The notes under the pieces are model-generated. The model saw nothing but the letters and a program-made list of their open reading frames with translations. It was not told the origin of the DNA and did not search any database. Below, in pieces: positions 24,501 through 36,500 of a stretch of DNA of 64,000 nt. The translations under genes were made by a program, and so were the position numbers. The stretch covers positions 18,129,743-18,193,742 of the forward strand of contig OY755240.1 in NCBI GenBank assembly GCA_963576725.1, in the 5' to 3' direction. This DNA comes from Azorinus chamasolen. Taxonomy: Eukaryota; Mollusca; Bivalvia; Cardiida; Solecurtidae. Position 1 is the stretch's first letter. Every line of letters begins with the position of its first letter.

Positions 24501-27500
24501 CGTCTCTGAAATTTCCGGGAGGGGCCTGGATTTGTACCCCGGACCTCCGGGCTGATAGTCAAGCGCGTTACCACTAGACAACCGCACTACAAATTAGAAA
24601 TAAATGATGTTGAAACTTAGATATCTGTATACGGGCAGGCTAAGCCTGTACGGTCTAATGCAGCATCGCGTGTCTCATTCAGTCTCGATTTGTCCGATGT
24701 GATTCCTTTGTCATTGCAGCCGGTGGGATATGTTGTAGGAACAGTATACGGGATACCTTCTTTAGCTCTACTTTGGCTGGGCTTTTTGGGTTCCCATAAT
24801 AGGACATTTTATTCTGTAATTAAATTTTGGATATACCCTATTACAACTCTATTAAAATAGTATCCGTTGTGTACTCCCTCATTGCCATAGCGGGTCGAAT
24901 AGTGTTTGACTGGGGGGTTGCATATTGCGCGTATATAACAGTTGGGGTTTTTTTTATAATTTGAGTGCGTTGACACAATATAATAGAGCATAATATGACA
25001 CAGAAAGATAAACTTACGGAAAAGATGAAGTTGATTTACCTATGTCCTAAATAAATTCTTTTTTATTATTATTCTTATCTATATATAAGTATTAAATATA
25101 TTTTATTTTAAATGTTCTATAATTTACGCATTATTGTATATAAAATGTATCTTTGTGAAGCGCTTTTGAACGCACATATCCTGTATGAAAAGAGCGCTAT
25201 ATAAATGTGGTATAATAATAATAATATACAACTTCTAAATTTAACTCCTGTAGGAGCCGTCTGATCAGGGTCTGCTCTGTTTGATAATGGAATTTGATAA
25301 ATTTGTTTCTTTACTTTCTTAAATGGCTACAATGTTCGACTTTCCATATTTTATTGTAACTAAAATCTCCATGAATATTCAGTAGGTATTGAAATTTGGA
25401 ATAAATATAGAACGGGGAAAGGGTGAAAGTAGCATAACGGTACATGTATATATATTGTCTACGTTAAACAGGGGCATAAGCGTATGTAGTTAAATAAAGC
25501 AGTCGCATAAAAAGGTTTCTAAATTAAACAACAGCATAAATGTATTTGGTTTCTAAATAAAAACAGAAGTGTAAAAGTATATTGTTTCTCAATTAAACAA
25601 AAGTAGATCCTATAAACGTATTTGATTCCGAAATCAAACAGAGTACAGTGAAACCTCTCTATAACGGCCACTGAATTACATAAAGTATTTTTCGCTAAAG
25701 GCAGCTGGCTGCTTAAAGTCAGGTGAAAGTTCTGTTTTACTTTCACCTTGCTTTAAGCAGCCACATGCCCTAAATACCAACTAATTAACACAATTTAGCG
25801 GCCGTTATAGATAGGTTTTACTGTATATTCAAACAGAGTAGCCCCAGATCAGACGGATATTGTGGGAGTCATTTGATTAGGGTCTGTCCTGTTTGCTTAT
25901 GCTCTACTATTATTACACTTCTAGTGTCCATGTGCTAGTACAACAAATAATTTAAGTAAATCAGACAAATGTACATTGTGCAAGTATATGATCATAATAC
26001 AATATATTAATGCATGGCGTTTAAAATTTAAAAAATTAAATTTATTACATGATGTTCTGAATTAGACTGTTGTAACATTATATCTACATACATGTAGTGT
26101 GTGTTTAAATAGTATAGACAGTAATAGACAGTATATTGTATACATATATGGTGTATTAATCTTAAGCGAATTATATTTACGTAGTTTTGTACCTGCAGTA
26201 TTTCCAAAATTTAACCCTTTCACTGCCAATATCGCAAAAATGCACCACAACAAATAGTGCAGTCCCAGATCAGACGGCGTCTGATCAGGGACTTCACTTT
26301 TTGTCTCTAACTTTTGTTTTTTAAACTGTGCTTTATTCCTTTGAAATTTGCATTTATTGGTCTCATTTCCTTACTGTACCGAATGATTTACCCTTTACCT
26401 GATAGAAGCGGCTTTTAGCGTGTTTGATTTATTCCTCCGCTGAAGAAAATAGTTCAAATTCATACAGTCATGAACATATTGTATAATAAAAAATTTCTAT
26501 ATCCTAGTTGGTGGTAGCTTAAAGCAGGCTGAAAGTAAAGCAGAATGCGCCTTAAGGCGCATTCTGTTTTACTTTCAACCTGCTTTAAGTGGTCATATGT
26601 CTTCAAAACTAGAAACAGGCTATTGGGTAAAGGGTTAAAAACATTGGCTTGCAGACCGCAATTAGAAACCTGGCGCTGAAAGGGTTAAGCTATAGCCGTT
26701 GTCTCTACCAGTCTCATATAGTATGGATCCTGATGAGATGTCGATTACTCGGTCTCATATGGATTCAAACTGTTTGCATTGGTAAACACGCATCCGCTTG
26801 TATCAGACTGAAGTTAAAATTAGACAGTATAATTCAATATATGATGTTCTTGGTTAGATATATATTAATATTTAATAGATTCATGCATAGTATGGTCCAC
26901 GCCTCGACATATGAGCAGCACAAAACTGCGATTTAAGCACTTATCTACCCTTACTACCCCTAAGTATGCAGACAGACAAAAGTTGTAAAAGAGTGAAGAA
27001 AGAGTTCAAACTGTATCCGAAGTAGTAGTTTTATCAGAGTCTATATTGTTAGATACTATATAAATCGTATTTAATGCTGTTAAAATGGAGCCGAATTTGA
27101 CTGCATAACGTACAGTTGAACTTCGATATCTCGAACTTCAAGGGAACATACAAATTTCCTCGAGATAACAGAGGTTCGATTTATCCAATTTCCAATCTTA
27201 ACAATTTCTCAAGTTCAACAGCTTAATGCAGGTCGAAAGTAATACTGAAAGCTCCTATAGGAGCTTTCAGCATTACTTTCTATCTGCATTAAGCTGTCAC
27301 ATAGGTTTATAGATATACGCTGTGATACATTTAATGCAATTCTCTATTGTAAATGTTGGTTGATCGAAATGTTTTGTTCGAGTTATCCCGAAGTTCGAGT
27401 TATCCGAGTTCAGATTATCGAAGTTCAACTGTATTCAACCGTACAAATCCATGGGTACGAGACTGGGTGTCCGTATACTAAGGGTAATTGGGTTAATCGA

Positions 27501-30500
27501 AATAATTTTGCTCAAGATTAGGAATGTGAAGACCCCATGGCGAAGCATGCTTTTGTCGAAACCGATGTGGGCATCCACTGTGAGTCATTTCTGCTTCAAC
27601 TGGGGATTTTACACGGTGATAATCAACGTACCGCTGTTTATGGAAGAATTACTTTTATTCAACATCACCCAGGTACGTGTTTTGAAATGATTTGTAGTAA
27701 ATTAAAATTGTATTTTTTCAGTGTTTTGTTCATTGTATTTTAAGTGATAACCTTTGCAAACAGTTTGGACCCGGGTGTAAGCTCGGTATTTGGATCCGGT
27801 CTTTGTCAAAGGTAATCACAGATTCGTCCATTGAAGCAAGCCATGTGAATTTTTTCGGCGGTGAAAGAGTTAACCCTTTCCCTTCCAGCCTATTTTTAGA
27901 CCCAACCTCTTTGAATTAATCTACCGAAAAGGAGCACTAAGTATAGAAAAGGGAGAGTTTTGAAACCATTGAGATAAATGCTCTAATTATCATATTGGAT
28001 TCATAAAAAATACTTTTACAGTGGCGTCAAAAGGCGTCAGTAGTGTAGGAGGGAATTAGTTAAATGATAGTTCATGTCAGGTTCGCTTTAAATAGATTCT
28101 GTCAAGAAAACTGGTATGTAACGTATACAGTAAAACCTCTCTATTACGGCCACTAGATTGTGTTGATTAGTTGGTATTTAGGACAGCTGACTGCTTAAAG
28201 CAAGGTGAAAAGAAAAACAGAACGCTCCTATAGGAGCGTTCTGTTTTACTCGCACCTTGCTTTAAACAGCCACCTGTCTTTAACACACAATAATTGATGT
28301 AATTTAGTGGCCGTTATAGAGAGGTTTTACTGTATTTATAGTGGAGAACACTCGAGTCAACTATACAGTAAAACCTCACTATAACGGCCACTAAATTGCA
28401 CTAATTAGTACTGTAGTGAAAAAAGTACAAAGTCGCACATATCCGTTTTGATTTATTAATTGTTCCGCTCGTCGCCATTTGCAATAATAAGTTTGTCTAT
28501 TTTTAAGTTTTATTTTGTTGTTTTCTATTCCATAGAATGCTTTCTATTCGGCGCTTCCATACATTTTCTTTGGCGTGTCGAACATCCTATGGGCAAAAGC
28601 TGCCTTTATAATATTGAAGAGAAGATGGCTGTCTGTGTTGACCGTGAGGAGATTGTTCACGTCTATTAGTAAGTTATGTGTTGACCGTGAGGAGATTGTT
28701 TACGTCTATTAGTAAGTTATGTGTTGACCGTGAGGAGATTGTTCACGTCTATTAGTAAGTTATGTGTTGACCGTGAGGAGATTGTTCACGTCTATTAGTA
28801 AGTTATGTGTTGACCGTGAGGAGATTGTTTACGTCTATTAGTAAGTTATGTGTTGACCGTGAGGAGATTGTTCACGTCTATTAGTAAGTTATGTGTTGAC
28901 CGTGAGGAGATTGTTTACGTCTATTAGTAAGTTATGTGTTGACCGTGAGGAGATTGTTCACGTCTATTAGTAAGTTATGTGTTGACCGTGAGGAGATTGT
29001 TTACGTCTATTAGTAAGTTATGTGTTGACCGTGAGGAGATTGTTTACGTCTATTAGTAAGTTATGTGTTGACCGTGAGGAGATTGTTTACGTCTATTAGT
29101 AAGTTATGTGTTGACCGTGAGGAGATTGTTTACGTCTATTAGTAAGTTATGTGTTGACCGTGAGGAGATTGTTCACGTCTATTAGTAAGTTATGTGTTGA
29201 CCGTGAGGAGATTGTTCACGTCTATTAGTAAGTTATGTGTTGACCGTGAGGAGATTGTTCACGTCTATTAGTAAGTTATGTGTTGACCGTGAGGAGATTG
29301 TTTACGTCTATTAGTAAGTTATGTGTTGACCGTGAGGAGATTGTTCACGTCTATTAGTAAGTTATGTGTTGACCGTGAGGAGATTGTTCACGTCTATTAG
29401 TAAGTTATGTGTTGACCGTGAGGAGATTGTTTACGTCTATTAGTAAGTTATGTGTTGACCGTGAGGAGATTGTTTACGTCTATTAGTAAGTTATGTGTTG
29501 ACCGTGAGGAGATTGTTTACGTCTATTAGTAAGTTATGTGTTGACCGTGAGGAGATTGTTCACGTCTATTAGTAAGTTATGTGTTGACCGTGAGGAGATT
29601 GTTTACGTCTATTAGTAAGTTATGTGTTGACCGTGAGGAGATTGTTCACGTCTATTAGTAAGTTATGTGTTGACCGTGAGGAGATTGTTCACGTCTATTA
29701 GTAAGTTATGTGTTGACCGTGAGGAGATTGTTCACGTCTATTAGTAAGTTATGTGTTGACCGTGAGGAGATTGTTTACGTCTATTAGTAAGTTATGTGTT
29801 GACCGTGAGGAGATTGTTTACGTCTATTAGTAAGTTATGTGTTGACCGTGAGGAGGTTGTTTACGTCTATTAGTAAGTTATGTGTTGACCGTGAGGAGAT
29901 TGTTCACGTCTATTAGTAAGTTATGTGTTGACCGTGAGGAGATTGTTCACGTCTATTAGTAAGTTATGTGTTGACCGTGAGGAGATTGTTCACGTCTATT
30001 AGTAAGTTATGTGTTGACCGTGAGGAGATTGTTTACGTCTATTAGTAAGTTATGTGTTGACCGTGAGGAGATTGTTCACGTCTATTAGTAAGTTATGTGT
30101 TGACCGTGAGGAGATTGTTTACGTCTATTAGTAAGTTATGTGTTGACCGTGAGGAGATTGTTCACGTCTATTAGTAAGTTATGTGTTGACCGTGAGGAGA
30201 TTGTTTACGTCTATTAGTAAGTTATGTGTTGACCGTGAGGAGATTGTTCACGTCTATTAGTAAGTTATGTGTTGACCGTGAGGAGATTGTTTACGTCTAT
30301 TAGTAAGTTATGTGTTGACCGTGAGGAGATTGTTCACGTCTATTAGTAAGTTATGTGTTGACCGTGAGGAGATTGTTTACGTCTATTAGTAAGTTATGTG
30401 TTGACCGTGAGGAGATTGTTTACGTCTATTAGTAAGTTATGTGTTGACCGTGAGGAGATTGTTTACGTCTATTAGTAAGTTATGTGTTGACCGTGAGGAG

Positions 30501-33500
30501 ATTGTTCACGTCTATTAGTAAGTTATGTGTTGACCGTGAGGAGATTGTTTACGTCTATTAGTAAGTTATGTGTTGACCGTGAGGAGATTGTTCACGTCTA
30601 TTAGTAAGTTATGTGTTGACCGTGAGGAGATTGTTTACGTCTATTAGTAAGTTATGTGTTGACCGTGAGGAGATTGTTCACGTCTATTAGTAAGTTATGT
30701 GTTGACCGTGAGGAGATTGTTCACGTCTATTAGTAAGTTATGTGTTGACCGTGAGGAGATTGTTCACGTCTATTAGTAAGTTATGTGTTGACCGTGAGGA
30801 GATTGTTTACGTCTATTAGTAAGTTATGTGTTGACCGTGAGGAGATTGTTTACGTCTATTAGTAAGTTATGTGTTGACCGTGAGGAGATTGTTTACGTCT
30901 ATTAGTAAGTTATGTGTTGACCGTGAGGAGATTGTTCACGTCTATTAGTAAGTTATGTGTTGACCGTGAGGAGATTGTTCACGTCTATTAGTAAGTTATG
31001 TGTTGACCGTGAGGAGATTGTTTACGTCTATTAGTAAGTTATGTGTTGACCGTGAGGAGATTGTTCACGTCTATTAGTAAGTTATGTGTTGACCGTGAGG
31101 AGATTGTTTACGTCTATTAGTAAGTTATGTGTTGACCGTGAGGAGATTGTTTACGTCTATTAGTAAGTTATGTGTTGACCGTGAGGAGATTGTTTACGTC
31201 TATTAGTAAGTTATGTGTTGACCGTGAGGAGATTGTTTACGTCTATTAGTAAGTTATGTGTTGACCGTGAGGAGATTGTTTACGTCTATTAGTAAGTTAT
31301 GTGTTGACCGTGAGGAGATTGTTTACGTCTATTAGTAAGTTATGTGTTGACCGTGAGGAGATTGTTTACGTCTATTAGTAAGTTATGTGTTGACCGTGAG
31401 GAGATTGTTTACGTCTATTAGTAAGTTATGTGTTGACCGTGAGGAGATTGTTTACGTCTATTAGTAAGTTATGTGTTGACCGTGAGGAGATTGTTTACGT
31501 CTATTAGTAAGTTATGTGTTGACCGTGAGGAGATTGTTTACGTCTATTAGTAAGTTATGTGTTGACCGTGAGGAGATTGTTTACGTCTATTAGTAAGTTA
31601 TGTTTGAGCCTGTTTAACCCTGATGAATATTCAAGAAATAAATGCATTTTTGATGATGTCGTTTCAGAATATGAAGTTTTTTGCTATGACACAAACTGTA
31701 CAACCATAATCCATGCTTATAAAACTTTTTAGTTGAGTCTGGGTTCGTTCTCAAGTTTTCGATTGGTCAGATTTGAGCCTTTGACTCAACTAAAAAGCTT
31801 TATAAGCATAGACCCACAGCTTAGTAAACAGAGCGGACTCTGGTCAGACGACTCATGTCTGGTCTACTGCGTTAGCAATGCCTTTAAATGACGTACGTGA
31901 GGTAGAATGATTAATGTTAAACATAGTAAGCAAGCTACCATATCTTCTATTTTTGTTTTGTTATTTGTTGTTTTTGTTTGTTAATTTTTTTCCGTTGGTT
32001 GTGGGTTTTTGTTGTTATTTTCGTTTCGAGAAAAAACAAACAACTATCCTTTCCTCTCGAGATACGAACCAAGCCTTCCTTTTGAGATACAACTTTCGTA
32101 TCGCTCATGAGAATACAGAAACTCCCTCTAAACCGGACGTTAAATTTAGTATCGGTCTTGGAGACAGATGGCAGCTTACTGCAGGATGAAAGTAATACAG
32201 AAAGCTCCTCTATGAGATTTCTGCATGACTTTCATCCTGCATTAAGCATCCATCTGCCTAAAAGTATCTGAATTCTTCTCTTCTTAACTAATTTATTTTC
32301 AGAAACATCAAGAAATTAGAACAGAACAATAAACAATGTTACTTCTTTAAAGGTACAATAGAAAAATCGCCTCAATATCAGCTGCAAACCACTCGCTTGC
32401 ACGAGCGTACACATAAGGGTACACTCCAATATGTAGCAGACGACATTTTTGCAACACACTATGTAGAATTTGCATGCACATGTATCACGAGTACACATTC
32501 CGACTTCCTGATAATGCAAACCAGGCAAATAACTATAAACTCAAATAATACTCACCCAAAAAGGATTTCAATAATTCCACAACTAAATACTGAATACGTC
32601 ATGAATCACAGATAAGGCCAACTTACGCAACTTTTACACACGCACGAACTACTCATTTATTCAGGAATCGACACAATGCACGTGACGACCGACCTTTTTG
32701 ACCACGTGACCAAGGACGATCAGCAATATTGACAGGAGAAACAACCCATTCATGAAATTAAAGACATTCCCTTGGCCGGCTTGGGTCTTAACAGCTAACC
32801 TGTGAAAAAGCATGCGGCACATGGTAAGAGCTATAGCAGTTTGCCTGTCAAGAACCACTGGAGCGTTCCATGTGAGGCCCGTCTCTTACATTTGATGATT
32901 TGGAAATGATTAGATTGTCACTAATGCAGTCAACAATGGTATTTTGAGTGTGTTCCCCTTGACTAATTGTATGTCAGGGCCTCTCTAGACAGAATGAGAC
33001 GGCTTGCCATATTTTGCACACTTGTATCATGCTTTTACTGTTACTTTCACGCCTATTGAGAACAATGGGGGGGGGGAATCATTGAATGGACCTGGGTAAT
33101 GTCTTTAAGCTGGACCTGACGACGGAAAATCGACGTAGGCTGGACAGGATATATTATAAATGTAAAGAATCTACTTTTCAAACTTTTTGATAGAAAATAT
33201 TTGAACTTCATTTAAGGCTCTGAAAAGATATAGAAATTGTTCACGTGTCACCACATTTCTGTGAATATTCATTTGTAATTGACATTAGTTGCTATAAACA
33301 TTGTATTGTTTAATGCAATAAAATTGATTGAATTGATTGAATTGAATATTGTTATTATTAATAATATTGTTCTAATAGTACAAATGTACATTGATAAAAG
33401 AATGTGTGGCCATTGCAAAACCAATACAATCACATTTATGTTATATCATAAACAACCAGTACAGACCCTGACCAGGCGGCTCCTAATGGAGGTGTACATG

Positions 33501-36500
33501 GGTTATGATAAACGTTACGGTTGTACGCCATCTCTAACCGGAACAGTATAGTAAGACTGGGCCATTGCGGTCGTGTCCGCTTCATGTCCGGTAAACCCTG
33601 AATCACGAGTTTTCTATATTTACAGGTTTATGTGGATCAAGCCTGTGTCTGGTTATTGTGGGTCACGTGACTATTGAGTTACGTCACTACGCCGTGGTGC
33701 TCTTGTGCTTCACGTGTGCCCTAACAGCCATGTGCTTTTCTGGATTTTTGGCGAACCATGCAGAATATGCTGGAATGTAAGATAATGTAGAATGCTTCTT
33801 AACCCGTCCCTCCTCTTTGTGCCCTTTGGCGCCTCTATAAAAGTCATTTTTGTAAACCATTGTGATAAATAGAGTTTTTCTCTTATAGAGCAAATGCTCT
33901 TTTTATCACAATGATTTCAAAACTACACAATTCTATTGTTTCTCTTCTCCAGATCTTCCAACGCTTGTATTGATGACCCCGAAAAACATTCACACGTATA
34001 TTATAAAACCTTAACTTTAATTAAAATACTTTATTTTGGTAAAAAATAAGATTAATGTCAATCATCAAACCTTCGTATGCCGAAAAAATAATGTCACTGA
34101 CTTTCGATTCGTTCAGTATTGTTTGAGACACCATTGGACGACTATCAAACAGTTTGTATCCTGATAAGACACTTGTTCAGACCGGAAGTAGTCAAAATGG
34201 TATCAGATCCAACTTGAGTCAGATAATATATTTTAACAGCGGTGTAAAGTTTAATGGAGTTTCTCCAATTGTTATTGCAGGCATTCTGGCACGGCCTATG
34301 GTATAAGCAACTGTGTGTCTGTCATATCAGCTATTTTAGCCGCCATAATGGCCGGAGTTATGACCCAAAATGTGAGTTGTCTTGAACAAAAACAAATGAA
34401 TATTGGCTAACGTATATCGAAGATTGGACGGCTTCTCTATGAGCCGTCCGGCCAGGGTCTGCTCTGTTAGCTTTTGGAATTATGATTTTCCATATGAGTC
34501 CGCGGTTTCTGCCATGCCCAACATTCAATATATTCATGCACCATTATGAAAAAACAATATCTCATTAATACTCATGACGCCATTATTTCATGCATATTCA
34601 TGGAGTAAGGGTTAAGCTGCCACCTATCGTAACCCTTTCCCTGTTCTATGCTTGAGTCCAAATTTCAGTACCTACTGAATACTCATTAACACAATAGTTA
34701 TAATGATATGTGCAAGATGGAATATTGTAGCCATTTTAGAAAGTAAAGAAACGGGTCTACCAAAATCCATAGGCAAACAGAGCAGACCCTGATCTGACGG
34801 CTCCTATAGGATCCGTCTGATCTGGGTTTACTCTGTTTGCAAATTCATGAAAACACGTTTATATGAGGGAAAGGGTTAACTTCCCGTAATTATCATTATT
34901 TAAATCCTTTCCGACATATAGACGAATTAGGCACCTTTGCAAACAAAGTAGAATCAAATCTGACAGCTCCTGTATTTTAATTGTTTAACTCATTTATTCC
35001 AATATTATTCGAAGAAACATCGTCCAGATTTTATTTTGAAACCCAACCAGTTTTCATATTGATGGAGTCAGCAAACGAACTATTTGCTGAATATGAGAAA
35101 ATAGAAACCGACAGCTTCGGCAAATAGTGCAGATCCTCCTACAGGACTCATACAGGATACCTTTAATATGGGTCTACACTGTTTGTCTGTCTCCAATGTA
35201 CGGGACCGAGGAAGTAAACGTGATAATTGGAATTTTATTTTGTTATGGCAAAGACTAAGCGAGGGGACGGGAGAGTTGTTTTCTTTACTTGCAGCGCATT
35301 TAACCCCTATGGACCCATTTCCCTCCTACTGACACATTTTTACGCCTCTGTAGAAGTAATTTTTAAAAACCATTGTGTTAAATAAAGCATTTGCTCCATA
35401 GGAGCAAATGCTCTATTTATCACAATGGTTTCAAAACTACACAATTCTAATCATTTCCTTTTTTCTAGTAAATCATTATGCTCTTGTTCTTATTTGGTAC
35501 AAATGTAGCTTTATTCAAAGAGGCTGGGTCTAAAAATAGTCTGGGAGAGAATGGGTTAAGAGTGCCTAAGAATTGCATTAATAGTGTGTTTATATGCTAA
35601 AAAAGTAGTACAGTGCTCCCTCCCTACAACGACCCTCTCAATAACGATTCCCTCCTTACAACAACGCATGTCAATGTTTCCGAAACAACAAGGCTCCAGA
35701 AACAACCTTTTTCCATCGTATTTCTTTATGCCTCAATCAAACCCTATGTTCTGACTACTCTTTAGAATCGTCACTTTGTGACGATTCTAAAGAGTGGTCA
35801 CAACATAGGGTTTGATTGAGGCATAACGGTTTTAGTTCTCGAAATACAACTTATCTGGGGATCTGCAAACAAGCTAATTATGTTTGATTTTCCCTCCCTA
35901 TAACAACTCCCTCTGAACAACACATACAATATTCGTATCCCAGAGGGTGTCGTTGTAGGGAGGGAGCACTGTATATCCCAAGATAACCGATCGAATAAAT
36001 GATGAAAAAGTCCAATTTCGAGTGCTTGATATCTCCTGTTAATATTTGACTTAAGAATTGATTACTTCATGACCCACTGCCATATTCACTCACTCACTCA
36101 CTCACTCGACTTACTCACTAAGTCACTCAATCAACTACTTTACTAACCCGCTCATTCATACAATCACTGAATTACTCATTCACGCATTTGCTCATCCCGC
36201 TAACTCACTAATTCGAATCACGCATTCACTCACCTCACTCATTCTTATTCACTACGACTCGCTGATTCGCTAACTCAAACAATCACTCACTCACTAACCT
36301 CACCTCACCCCACTTGCTTCACTCTCACCCACTCACATCGATCACTCACCCATACCAACCACTCATATTATTCTGCAGGGATCACAATGGGAGTGGCAGA
36401 CCGTGTTTTATCTGTCCGCTGGGATCTGTGTGTTCGGCGCCATTGTGTTCTGCTTCTTATCCAGCGCCACTCTTGAGTCTTGGGCGGAACCGAGAATAGA

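Noticed and set aside
24393..24587. Reverse ORFs of 64-71 aa at 24.4-24.6 kb
   Set aside because: They lie within the minus-strand tRNA-derived SINE-like copy.
32661..32858. Minus-strand 65-aa ORF with a hydrophobic segment
   Set aside because: Inside intron 8, no homologous family recognised, no splice context; the length is expected by chance.
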